Shown here piece by piece: positions 46,613 to 57,878 of a DNA stretch of 64,000 bases. The stretch's first letter is position 1. Each line of letters begins with the position of its first letter. The DNA comes from Dreissena polymorpha. Its lineage: Eukaryota; Mollusca; Bivalvia; Myida; Dreissenidae. The notes under the pieces are model-generated. The model did not search any database, had not been told where the DNA came from, and was given only the letters and a program-made list of their open reading frames with translations. The translations under genes were made by a program, and so were the position numbers. The DNA lies in contig NC_068359.1 in assembly GCF_020536995.1 (NCBI RefSeq), forward strand, positions 76,239,116 to 76,303,115, in the 5' to 3' direction.

Positions 46613-47143
46613 ATTTGAACAAAGTTGGAAGAGGACCTCTAGATAATACTTTGTACAAACGATGAAAGCATATTAATATAGCTTTGGTGTTTCAGACTAG
46701 ATGCTGTTCTTTTTCAATTGGCGACTTCCGAGTCGATGCCACTTTTTTTTATTTTTACCACTGAAATATCGCATTTCTCCTACTATAATTTAATACTATT
46801 AGAAACTCTCAAGATGAAGTCACTATTAAATGAATTATCACATATTTGCCGCATACTTATTTATGTGTGAAATACCCATGTACGGTAAAAACAATACCTA
46901 AACAATACAGGCACCGGCACACTATGTAGATAAATGTATATATGTGTTCTAACGTTCAACATACTTACTTACTACGTTTTATTAATCTTTCAATACATTT
47001 CTAGTTAATATTGGTTAATTGTCGCCCAACATTATAAGCAAATATTAGTTACTAAAGTTCAACAGGCTTAGTTACTGATGGTAACTAAAAGTTCAACATG
47101 CTTAGTAAATACTAGTTACAAGGCATCCATCATGCTTAGTTAT

Positions 47144-47660
47144 GCTCAATCGGTCATTGTGGGTCCGGATACTACTTTAATGTACCCCGGGTACTCTTAA
47201 GTATGCGTGTACATGTACATAAATGTACCCCGGGTACGGAAAATACTGAAGCGTATCCGGGAATTCTAACGCTAAATAGGTCGTTTTTGGGCTTTATTTC
47301 TTAAAATAAATTTTGTTCATATTTATGTCATTATTCTGTAAAATGGAATCTTTATTTTCGAAACTTCTACTCAAAAGCATCTTGAGGTAGATTGGTTACC
47401 TCCCCTTATCAATCGCATACTCTCTATATATTATAGTCAACGGAGTCAACGATTATATACAACGGGGGACAAGTTAAATTTTAAGGCAGGTCTTGTTCAA
47501 AGAGAATTTTGTTTCGTATTCCGTAGCGTGTTTGACGTCATCGGATTTTGGGCGGGAGTAACACTCAGTTACAGTCTTAATTGACAGGGTACGTGTAAGT
47601 ATATTTTCCGTACCTTGGGTACATTTAAGTAGTACCTGAGCCAACAATGACCAACCAAGC
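47144..47660. mobile_element. Terminal-inverted-repeat element (family G), short form
   Basis: GCTCAATCGGTCATTGT at the left and the inverse of GGCTTGGTTGGTCATTGTTG at the right, with GTACCCCGGGTAC-like arms. It interrupts degenerate satellite sequence. Confidence 0.75.
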
Positions 47661-47689
47661 CTTAGTAAGTACTAGTTATTAACGGTCAA

Positions 47690-50440
47690 AATGCTTAGTT
47701 ACTACTACATGTAGTTACTTGCCATTCAACATGCTAAATAAGAACTAGTTGTCAAACATGCTTAGTTACATCTAGTTACTGCATTCAAAATGCCTAGTTA
47801 CAGATAGTTACTAGTACTTCAACATGCTTGGTTTCAACTATTTTCTCGTCGTTCAATGCGCTGAATGACTTCAAGTTACTTGTCGTTTAATGTGTTTAGC
47901 TACTACTAAATACTCGTCGTTCAAAATGTTTAGTTACTATCACTTTCTAGTCGTTCAACATGGTAGGTTATTACTAGTCCTTCAAAATGTTTAGTAACTA
48001 TCAGTTTCTAGTCGTTCAACATGGTAGGGTCCTTCAAAATGTTTAGTAACTATCAGTTTCTAGTCGTTCAACATGGTAGGTTATTACTAGTCCTTCAAAA
48101 TGTTAAGTAACTATCAGTTACTAGTCGTTCAACATGGTAGGTTATTACTAGTCCTTCAAAATATTTAGTAACTATCAGTTTCTAGTCGTTCAACATGGTA
48201 GGTTATAACTAGTCCTTCAAAATGTTTAGTAACTATCAGTTTCTAGTCGTTCAACATGGTAGGTTATTACTAGTCCTTCAAAATATTTAGTAACTATCAG
48301 TTACTAGTCGTTCAACATGGTAGGTTATTACTAGTCCTTCAAAATGTTTAGCAACTATCAGTTTCTAGTCGTTCAACATGGTAGGTTATTACTAGTCCTT
48401 CAAAATATTTTGTAACTATCAGTTTCTAGTCGTTCAACATGGTAGGTTATAACTAGTCCTTCAAAATGTTTAGTAGTTATCAGCTTCTAGTCGTTCAACA
48501 TGGTAGGTTATTACTAGTCCTTCAAAATGTTTAGTTACCATCAGTTACTAGTCTTTCAACATGATAGGTTACTTCTAGTTGTTCAAAATGTTAAGTTAAT
48601 ATCAGTCACTAGTTGTACAACATGGTAGGCGTCTACTAGTCGTTCAAAATGTTTAGTTACTATCAGTTACTAGTTGTACAACATGGTAGGTTACCAATAG
48701 TCGTTCAAAATGTTTAGTTACTATCAGTTACTAGTTGTACAGCATGGTAGGCTACTACTAGTCGTTCAAAATGTTTAGTTACTATCAGTTACTAGTTGTA
48801 CAACATGGTAGGCGTCTACTAGTCGTTCAAAATGGTTAGTTACTATCAGTTACTAGTCGTTCAACATGGTAGGTTACTACTATCATTTAAAATGTTTAGT
48901 AACTATCAGTTACTAGTCTTTCAACATGATAGGTTACTACTAGTCGTTCAAAATGTTGAGTTACTATCAGTTACTAGTTGTACAACATGGTAGGCGTCTA
49001 CTAGTCGTTCAAAATGTTTAGTTACTATCAGTTACTAATTGTACAACAGGGTAGGTTACTACTAGTCGTTCAAAATGTTTAGTTACTATCAGTTACTAGT
49101 TGTACAACATGGTAGGCTACTACTAGTCGTTCAAAATGTTTAGTTACTATCAGTTACTAGTTGTGCAACATGGTTGGCTACTACTAGTCGTTCAAAATGT
49201 TTAGTTACTATCAGTTACTAGTTGTACAGCATGGTAGGCTACTACTAGTCGTTCAAAATGATTAGTTACTATCAGTTACTAGTTGTACAACATGGTAGGC
49301 TACTACTAGTCGTTCAAAATGTTTAGTTACTATCAGTTACTAGTTGTACATCAGGGTAGGCTACTTCTAGTCGTTCAAAATGGTTAGTTACTATCAGTTA
49401 CTAGTCGTTCAACATGGTAGGTTATAACTAGTCATTCAAAATGTTTAGTAACTATCAGTTACTAGTCTTTCAACATGATAGGTTACTACTAGTCGTTCAA
49501 AATGTTGAGTTACTATCAGTTACTAGTTGTACAACATGGTAGGCGTCTACTAGTCGTTCAAAATGTTTAGTTGCTATCAGTTACTAGTTGTACAACATGG
49601 TAGGCTACAACTAGTCGTTCAAAATGTTTAGTTACTATCAGTTATTAGTTGTACAACATGGTAGGCGTCTACTAGTCGTTCAAAATGTTTAGTTACTATC
49701 AGTTACTAGTTGTACAACATGGTAGGCGTCTACTAGTCGTTCAAAATGTTTAGTTACTATCAGTTACTAGTTGTACAACATGGTAGGCGTCTACTAGTCG
49801 TTCAAAATGTTTAGTTATTATCAGTTACTAGTCGTTCAACATGGTAGGTTACTACTAGTCGTTCAAAATGTTTAGTAACTATCAGTTACTAGTTGTACAA
49901 CATGGTAGGTTACTAATAGTCGTTCAAAATGTTTAGTAACTATCAGTTACTAGTTGTACAACATGGTAGGCTACTACTAGTCGTTCAAAATGTTTAGTTA
50001 CTATTAGTTACTAGTTGTACAACATTGTAAGCTACTTCTAGTCGTTCAAAATGTTTAGTAACTATCAGTTACTAGTTGTACAACATGGTAAGTTACTTAT
50101 ATTCGTTCAAAATGTTTAGTTACTATCAGTTACTAGTTGTACAGCATGGTAGGCTACTACTAGTCGTTCAAAATGTTTAGTAACTATCAGTTACTAGTTG
50201 TACAACATGGTAAGTTACTAATATTCGTTCAAAATGTTTAGTTACTATCAGTTACTAGTTGTACAACAGGGTAGGTTACTACTAGTCGTTCAAAATGTTT
50301 AGTTACTATCAGTTACTAGTTGTACAACATGGTAGGCTACTACTAGTCGTTCAAAATGTTTAGTTACTATCAGTTACTAGTTGTACAACATGGTAGGTTA
50401 CTACTTGTATTAGCTACCACTAGTAACTTAACGTCAAACC
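47690..50440. repeat. 61-bp satellite array, roughly 40 clear units
   Basis: Unit contains GTTCAAAATGTTTAGTTACT, ATCAGTTACTAG and CAACATGGTAGGCTACTACT. Two subtypes are spatially separated: TAGTCGTTCAACATGG in the left third, TAGTTGTACAACATGG to the right. Edges (47,000-47,980; 50,440-50,860) are decayed. Confidence 0.92.
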
Positions 50441-51051
50441 TGCTTATTTTTTACTAGTGTCTATGCGTTCACAGTGCTTAATTTCTTTACTTTACCCTTA
50501 CGTGTGACGTGTTACTGCTTTTTACTAGTCGTTCAAAATTGTACCTACCACTAGTTGCTTGAGGTTCAATGTGTTTCGTTACTACTACTTATAATAATTA
50601 GTTCTACATTCCTTTTTACTACTAGTTACTAATCGTTTAACTTGCTTGGTTACCACTAGTTACTAGAATTTGAACGAACTTAGTTACGTATGTTAGTAGT
50701 TTCTAGGCGTTCAACATGCTTGATTCGTACAAGTTACTCGTCATTCAAAGTTTCTACTTGCTACTAATCGATCAATTTAGTTAGTTCCTACTATTAACTG
50801 GTTGTTCAGCATGCTTACTAGTTATTATTAGTTATCTATTGTAGTTCAATACGACATCGTTAACATATGCACATATTCGTACGATTTTAAGCAATTTCTT
50901 GCGGAAGGCTTTTGCACATAGCGATTCGAATGAGGCTTGCAGAGTTATTTCAAAGGCGTTAACTTGAATTAAATTCCATTTCTTGTGAGTGCAGAATTCA
51001 GCAATTCAGACGAAAAAGCATGATCAAATGTCACAGCTCGTTTTACTTTTT

Positions 51052-51281
51052 TTAACCCATTTATGCCTAGCGTCTAGAAAAAAGGCCTTAGCAAACAGCG
51101 CAGACCCAGATGAGACGCCGCAGAATGCGGCGTCTCATCAGGGTCTGCGCTGTTTGCTTAAAGGAATTTCTGTAAGAATTATTCTAATTATAGAAATAAA
51201 TATACTTGACATCCCTAATTTTGGAAATAAATTGATCCACTTTAGAAGGATGGGGGAGTCCACTAGGCATAAATGTGTTAA
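51052..51281. mobile_element. Hairpin element (family P)
   Basis: TTAACCCATTTATGCCTAGC ... GGCATAAATGTGTTAA, orthologous in position to 40,566-40,792. Confidence 0.85.
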
Positions 51282-51365
51282 ATAAGACTAAATAAGTATT
51301 GAATTCTACTTTTGTGGTGATGTACACGATTTGTTAAAGACAAAAAGGCAGATAGTAATGTTATT

Positions 51366-51466
51366 GCGTTTATTATTAAAGCAACAAACAGCAACAATAA
51401 ATAACACGCTTGCAGCGATGTGACGGCATTTTGGCGATTCTTCCAACAAGCAGATAACACGTGATT
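51366..51466 (-). other. 3'-UTR exon of Gly-rich copy 4
   Basis: Minus-strand acceptor TTATTTTCAG ends at 51467; AATAAA is at 51374-51369. It matches the copy 3 exon. Confidence 0.55.
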
Positions 51467-51621
51467 CTGAAAATAAATAATAATAAACTTAAAAAGTACA
51501 CATAAACACCACATGTTGATTCATTTACCCAACTGTTTAACTATTATAAAACTTTGTGATAAATAGATGTGATAATAACATGAAAACAGATCCAGTATTA
51601 CTGTATATACTCATACCTTGT

Positions 51622-52499
51622 TTATTTTCCACCGGTGAGGGTAGAGTTGATGAGGAGGATCTGGTCGGAAGTTCCGGCAGTGTTTCTGTTGAAGAGCAGA
51701 GGGAGCAGGAACAGGAGACCGAGCAGGGGCACTGGAAAAAGGAACACGTCTTATAAAGAAATTTGTAAAAAGTTTGATAGAATAATGATTTTCAAAATAA
51801 TAGCCATAGAATCAAAAACAATTTAACTTTTTCCCTCGATACTTTGGGGGAAAAACGCGTAGTTCTAACATGACGCTATATAATTCGCTGATAACAAATT
51901 ATGTATGCGTAGCGAAGCTGAGGCGCACTAACTCTTGCTTCATGAGGTCCCTGGTTCGAATCCCAGGGTCGGCAATATTTGTATTCAACTCTTTTTTCCT
52001 TGCAACTTTCATTTATTTAGACTATTTAAAACATTACAGATTTGTACGTAAACATAGTAATGACATTTCTCAAAAAGGCGCGAATCTGCGAACAAGTTTC
52101 TTAAATGTTTAATAGATTGACGTAGGATTTATAATGAAGTAAATAATGAACTGATATGTTCATAAGTGTACTAATTTTACCAAGAACATTTGATGGATAC
52201 TTACAGAGACCGCTCAGTCCGGAGCTTCCGGAGCTTCCGGAGCCTCCCCTTCCAACGGGCACGGGGATGTAGGCAGCCTGTCCGTATCCGGATCCGAATG
52301 AAGATCCATGTCCGTATCCGCCACCCAGGGATCCGACTCCGTATCCGCCACCAAGGGATCCAGTGCTAAGGGATCCGAGCCCGTATCCATAACCGCCGCC
52401 ATAGCCATCGTCAAAATTATTGCCGAAGTTGAATTCGTCGGCGAAGACCAGACCGACGACGGCGGCGAGGGCAACAGAGGCGCATATGATCAGCTTCAT
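51622..52499 (-). CDS. Glycine-rich small secreted protein, copy 4 (two coding exons, 134 aa)
   Basis: Coding exons on minus: 52499-52205 (98 codons plus one base) and 51731-51622 (stop 51624-51622), phase-1 intron with GTAAGT / TTTTTCCAG. This is the longest member, with an extra GSS insertion near GSSGSSGLSGL. The signal peptide is MKLIICAS. The rest follows the family plan: DEFNFGNNFDD, Gly-Tyr-Ser-Leu units, GHGSSFGSGYGQ, AAYIPVPV, hydrophobic LPLLGLL segment, polar tail ending TGGK. An in-frame upstream extension exists but runs through the splice acceptor of the 5'-UTR intron, so the ATG at 52499 is preferred. It is the tandem duplicate of copy 3. Function unknown. Confidence 0.88.
51903..51978 (+). 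repeat. tRNA-like sequence in the intron of Gly-rich copy 4
   Basis: TAGCGAAGCTGAGGCGC and GGTTCGAATCCCAGGGTCGG; duplicate of the 41.4-kb sequence. Both boxes are retained, the acceptor stem is not. Confidence 0.5.
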
Positions 52500-52767
52500 G
52501 GTGATGGATTCTGTCAATAAATAAAAATGGTCGTGTTTTATTGCAATATTAATCAAAATCTTGGTGGCATGTTGAATGAACAATTTAAATCGGTGCTTAA
52601 CTACTATATTCATTTAGTTGTTGTAAAGTGAGATCAATAATCAAAATTCGTTATTATCTTACTATTTTTATCACTTAGAAAATAATACGAATATGGAAAG
52701 AAAACTCAGTATTTTTATCCCAAAGTCAATTAATTAAACGATATATTTGTTGCATTAGTTCACTTAC

Positions 52768-52865
52768 TTTTTGATGACTTTTCTTCAAGTGATGTTAACC
52801 CGACTCAAGCATGATTTTATACATGGCTAAAATGACCGCTTGGCGGAAGTAAATGACGTAAAATA
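52768..52865 (-). promoter_or_regulatory. Promoter and 5'-UTR exon of Gly-rich copy 4
   Basis: Minus-strand TATAAAA at 52821-52815, donor GTAAGT after 52768. TTACGTCATTT and ACTTCCGCC lie upstream; the latter is shared with copy 3. Confidence 0.7.
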
Positions 52866-52869
52866 CGGA

Positions 52870-53720
52870 CACAGACGATGGCCAAAATGTAACACCGGAC
52901 AAAGCTTACACCATTGCGTTTTGCTTGTCAAGCCTTGGAGAAAATATTACTCGTTTTCAGTTACATAATGTGTGTCTGGTTAGAAAGGCTGTTTTCAAAT
53001 ATCACTTCGTACAAAACGCCTGCGAATACTGTACGGTACAATACTGATTTATTTAGTTCAGATGTCTTTAATTAGTTAGGGTTGGTCTTCATTGATCTCC
53101 GAAAGCATTTTATCACGAAGTCCCTGATATTTTACTTGAACATTGCGTATGTTTGATTTCTCTTTGGTGGATCCTTTTTTCCACATCTGTCGCGTGCGTC
53201 GTGCCCATGGGTCGACGTGTTTTTGCCTTCCTACCCACCAATACGAAACAACAAAAAATGTCATAAAATGGTCGTTTCGGCGGATATATGTTTTGTTTTG
53301 GTGTGTCCGTATCTGTTCACTTTCCCTACCGCTAACACGACGGCATGACAGAAAAAACTACGATTGTGTTTGAGACTGTTGTAGAATATGTACGGTTTAA
53401 CTTGTTTATGTTCAATGAAGACCATATTGAAAAAAAATGTATAAATAAATATTGTTTATTTATCGTAATTGTTAATGAAATAAAATGATGACGACGATTA
53501 TTATTATTATTAAAACAACGAAAAGCAATATTTGTTAATTGTATAAGTTAACACTGAGTTTTGTTCCATCGGTTGACCTTAACTGGGAATTGAACGCCCT
53601 CGTGTTTTAATGGGTCGTTTCTGTTTATGCTCATACAATTTCTCAATATTTCGGTTACACGTGGTGTATAAATACATTTAGTCTTCGAGGTCTTCTATAT
53701 TTGGGTTTAAAGTATCGCCA
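52870..53720. other. Intergenic sequence without recognised gene
   Basis: AT-rich apart from 53,080-53,350. A 62-codon minus-strand ORF there has no recognised domain and no splice partners. Confidence 0.3.
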
Positions 53721-53724
53721 GTGT

Positions 53725-53915
53725 TCGAGGTCGCTGTTGCGCATAGGATATAGTGTTCGCGATCGGGGATTTCCGAGTTCGATCTATGGTTGCGTTTTTA
53801 TAATTTCGCCTAAAGGCACTACCCGTAAGTACATGATCTACCAACGAAAACGGACTCAAGATCGTCTCAATGAGACATAAGCATTTGATATAATGGAGCT
53901 AACAAAGAGTTGTTA
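53725..53915 (+). repeat. tRNA-like SINE fragment
   Basis: B-box-like GAGTTCGATC near 53,777, followed by ACGAAAACGGACTCAAGATC, comparable with the 21.7-kb fragment (GGAAACGGACTCGA). Confidence 0.4.
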
Positions 53916-54947
53916 AAACTTTGCAAGGCAAATACAATTTTTTATTTAAAATAACGCAAAACAAAAAAAGCTATTTAATTTTCCTGAAATAACCTGTCAC
54001 TATGATAAGCTTATTATGGAAAAAAATACTGCTATTGGTGAATATAACAAATTGTTATAAAACTCTTTCCTACTAAACTATATCTTCGAACTACTTCCCC
54101 GAGACTGCTTAAATTCTCATAAGGTGTCATGGAAACATCATCTTATAAGTTGATACGGAATCATCTACGTGCACCATCTTATATAAAACATGAGACCCTA
54201 TGCCAGGTACATATTAGAGTAATGTGTTTGTATAACCTTGTACCCATAGTACGGGGCCTTACGACACTGAATTGGAGTCGGGTAGATTACTGGCATTCCG
54301 CCATGACTTAAAGACCGTCCCTTGTAAATTGCCCGTTGACACTACCCATGCTTTCATAAGACCAGACCTCGAGAGCCGATTCCATATTGCTACATTGGTC
54401 CGACTTGGCCATCTTCCGCGGATTCCACTTCCACTGCTCCCGCCCCTGTTCCGAACCGCTTTCCGCCGAAAGTGATAAACCGATCGGGACGAAGCGTATG
54501 GTTTTGTCTTCCTGAAGGATATCTGAGTTCAGGACTTCCTCGCAAATCGAATAATGTAGTCGTATTTTGAAGTTGATGAAGTCCACCGCGCCTGAGGCTG
54601 CTTTATGTGAGGAATGCTAGGACCTGGAGTGTGCCCCTCCTACCAATCTAACTTGTTGACTCACTAACGCGGGGATGAATTTCGAATATCAGCTGAAATG
54701 TTCAGCTTTTTATTTTTTACTGACAGACTGTAACACTTAAACGTCTCAAAATTTAATGTCCGTAGGCGAAATCAAAATGTTCTCTTGAGCGCTGACATGT
54801 TCAATACTTCATTCAGTTTAAAGTTACATTAAATAAACACGTTCTTATTGGTCAGAAACGCGCTTTAAATTCACAATGAAACCACGAAAAGGGTTTGTAA
54901 AGTAACTGTTATATCTTTTGTGTGACGGTAGAACACTATCAAAGCGC
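53916..54947. other. Intergenic sequence, GC-richer patch at 54.2-54.65 kb
   Basis: The patch has open frames on both strands (e.g. 54308-54586 -) with no recognised domain. Could be a decayed element. Confidence 0.25.
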
Positions 54948-55291
54948 TTAAAGGGGCCGTCCAACAGATTTTGGCATGTATTAAAGCTTGTCATTAACTG
55001 CTTTAAATGCTTTATATTGATAAATTTAAACATTTGAACTAAAAATATCCAGTAAAAATTAAGAAAACTATTTTTAAAAAAGAAGAAAAAACGTTAAACT
55101 CCACGGGGCTCGAACCACTGACCCCTTGAGTCATGGAAGATTGGAGTCATATATCTTCCGACTTTATCACTCGACCATTCACGCTTACGTCAAATGCGTA
55201 GGTATTTTTTAGCTATATAAGCAATCTCGTAGTTTCCCAAAATATCGATTCGCGTCGATCGACGCTTTAATCTATTGGACAGTCCCTTTAA
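54948..55291. mobile_element. TTAA-flanked inverted-repeat element with tRNA-like core
   Basis: Ends TTAAAGGGGCCGTCCAAC and the inverse TTAAAGGGACTGTCCAA. Inside, on minus, an A-box-like TGGTCGAGTGATAAAGTCGG and a B-box GGTTCGAGCCCCGTGG form a tRNA-like block at ~55,185-55,095. Confidence 0.75.
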
Positions 55292-55546
55292 GGCAGTGTA
55301 GTTGCTCGTTGTTGTTTACAACAGATACAGTCTTTGCAAAGTTTACAACAAAAAAAGAAACATACCCAAATATTACGAATAATATTACAGTGGCATTTGT
55401 TTGTCAATTTAATCGCGGAAACCGGTTTAACGCAATGTAACGTATGGATTTTGTATGGTAATGACATTTTGAAAACCGGTATGTCTATATAGAGATACCA
55501 TATTGAGCCATGTTATCCGGAATAACAAAATCTATTGTATGGTGTT

Positions 55547-56016
55547 TTAAAGGGGCATTTTCACGTTTGGGTAAATTGACAAGATTGAAAAAAAATGTTT
55601 CAGATTCGCAAATTTTCGTTTTAGTTATGATATTTGTGAGGAAACAGTAATACTGAACGTATACCATGCTCTAAAAAAGCCATTATATGCTTTTTACGAT
55701 TTAAAAACCTGAAAATTATAAAGCGTTTAAACGCGAAACGAATTAATAATTTGGAGTTGTTATATTTTGTGAAACTCCGAAGGTTGCTTATATATAGTAT
55801 AAAATACATCTAACATGATATTAGGAAGGATGGCCGAGTGGCCTAAGAGGTAGACTTTTTATTCCAGGACTCCTGCCGAGGGTCACCTTTTTTGTTTTAT
55901 TTTTTATTCTTTATTTTTTAATTGAGCTTTTTTAATCCAATGTTTACATTTATCAATATAAAGCATTTAATGACAAACTTCAAAACATGCCAAAAGCTGT
56001 GAAAAGGCCCCTTTAA
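55547..56016. mobile_element. TTAA-flanked inverted-repeat element with tRNA-Leu-like core
   Basis: Ends TTAAAGGGGCATTTTCAC and the inverse of GTGAAAAGGCCCCTTTAA. At 55,828-55,885 GGATGGCCGAGTGGCCTAAG (A-box) and GACTCCTGCCGAGGG resemble a tRNA-Leu-type sequence whose T-arm has decayed. Confidence 0.75.
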
Positions 56017-57389
56017 TAACGGCGCAATTATGGAAAAGTTATACCCGAATACACGATGCGGCATTTGTAGGTTAATGTAATCGTTGAAACGTGTTGCATT
56101 GCGTATGATTTTACAGTTACGTATACTTTTTCTTATTGCAATAACATCCTGAAAAAACTGTACATTGATTATAATGAAATCAAATGATCTTTATTGGAAA
56201 TCACCCTTTTAAGAAATATATCATTTCCAAAACTATGAAATCCTGGAATTGATTAGTACCATAAAAATGCACTTTTGAACTTTTCAAATGATATGAACTT
56301 ATACAAATAGTCATATTCTTATTACCTTAACTTTGCTAAATGAACGGGCATGTATAAAACGGAATATTCAAACCAAGTATTTCTTATTTCGACTGTAATT
56401 TTTGTGTAAAAAGTACACTGCCTTTATCAAAATCCCTTCTTCACTGTCAGTTTTATTATTGCCTTTGGCAACCGTATTTTTTATCAGTATATGTTCACAG
56501 TTTTGCAATTTGACACTTGGCAGATGGATTTAAAAAATAGTGTATCCTGAGGTACCAGTATTGGTGACCCTATGATTGGTTTCGAATGTTTTTTTTTTTA
56601 AATGTGCCGTTTCAATTTTAATTGTGCTCAAAGTTGTTAAGTTGATTATTGTGCTTGCTTTGTTGCAAATACATTTCTTGCTTTATTAAATGTTGTGCTT
56701 TCAGCGTTTTTTAAAATGTACACGTCTTTTTTAATAAATTGTGAACGGAAACATTTTAATTGACCCCAGTGAAATTTACAATATGCTTGTTGAAATAAAA
56801 TAATGAGTTTATACAATGTTAAAACTATACAAACCCAGATTGTAAAAAGCTCATTAACTTCATGTTAAATGTAACAGGAGAAATTATGTACAATTATAAT
56901 CCCTATACATTTTCTGTAAATAACCATATTACCAAATTCTACTTCTTTTAAATGTCATGTATATTTTTTTAACAAATACAAACTGCAATCTCTTTAAATA
57001 CCGGTAGTCAATTTATGGGACATAAGCAGATTAAGATTATCATATTATAACTGTGTATCAAATATAAAACCAAACATAACTAACATTCCGTATAGCGAGA
57101 GGCTAACATGTATGCTGACTGATAAGAGACTTATTCATAAATCTGCATTGTTCATCCAAGATTGCTATATGAAACGATCGGAAGCATTATATGTATCCGA
57201 CTTAAATTAAAACAAATCAATATGTAAAGTATATTACCTATGAAAATAATGTTAGTTATTTCTACATGAACTTGCAATACTATGATTGTAAGTCCACTTT
57301 TTAATTATTAACACAAGTTATTCATCTAAACTTTTCATGTAATTATTTTTAATATTATTTAAAATATATATATATATATAAGCATGAAA
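56017..57389. other. AT-rich sequence upstream of QSOX
   Basis: No gene or repeat recognised before the inverted repeat at 57,390. Confidence 0.3.
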
Positions 57390-57591
57390 GAGTGATTATC
57401 CGGAAGAACATAAAGTTTCATGTATAATTTTTTGAGACTATTCAATACATTATACATTTATGAGTAAATATGTTTATTTAAAAAAACTCGCTAAAATAAG
57501 CAGGTCCCTGAAATAAGTGATTCCCAATTATTGTCAATTTTTATTAGTGTTACGTAGCCTAAAAACTTGACGTTCTTCCGGATAATCACTC
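57390..57591. repeat. Short inverted-repeat element at the QSOX promoter
   Basis: A perfect 20-bp inverted repeat: GAGTGATTATCCGGAAGAAC at 57390-57409 and its reverse complement at 57572-57591, 26 bases before the first QSOX ATG. It could be a small transposable element or a promoter structure; each arm carries an ETS-like CCGGAAG core. A TA microsatellite abuts it at 57,366-57,380. Confidence 0.8.
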
Positions 57592-57616
57592 AATTGTTTA
57601 CAAACATGAGACGTGT

Positions 57617-57878
57617 ATGTGTACACGTACAATGAAGCAGACAAATAAAATGCTGAATACACTATTAATTACTTTTCTGTTTTATAAAGCGGTTTTCAGC
57701 AAAAGTGTTAAAGGGCTATACGGTAAAAATGACAATGTTTTCATTTTAAACTCGAGCAATTTTGACAGAAATGTTGTCGGCTCCAAGAGCATTTGGGTGG
57801 TCGAGTTTTATAACAGCTGGTGCGGTCACTGTATAAGTTTCGCACCGACGTGGAAAGAGTTTGCTGCCGAAAAGATAG
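57617..57878 (+). CDS. QSOX: QSOX exon 1: signal peptide and CGHC active site
   Basis: 87 codons plus one base; the donor GTGCTC is weak but restores frame (AAG ATA G/AC TGG) into the next exon. It holds the signal peptide, mature start KSVKGLY and the Trx1 active site WCGHC. Confidence 0.9.

Larger units (their letters stand above)
42310..52865. repeat. Segmental duplication unit 2
   Basis: Tandem copy of unit 1. Extra material: an insertion at ~43,200-43,628, a 19-bp array at 46.17-46.61 kb, and 3.8 kb containing a TIR element and a 61-bp satellite between 46.99 and 50.78 kb. Confidence 0.8.

Noticed and set aside
46107-46658. 183-codon minus-strand ORF of TTGDTSYHWRHI-type repeats
   Set aside because: 19-bp array; three units make 57 bases, so a long frame is expected without selection.
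47985-50400. CRISPR-like regular array
   Set aside because: Whole units repeat with no unique spacers, and the genome is eukaryotic; it is satellite DNA.
53076-53264. 62-codon minus-strand ORF with basic residues
   Set aside because: Vaguely like a DNA-binding helix segment but no domain recognised, no splice partners, no duplicate.
55828-55890. Genuine tRNA-Leu gene
   Set aside because: A-box is good but the T-arm and acceptor stem are missing; it is inside a TTAA inverted-repeat element.
57606-57635. ATG at 57606 as QSOX start
   Set aside because: It is out of frame with the signal peptide and ends after nine codons at TGA; it could act as an upstream ORF only.
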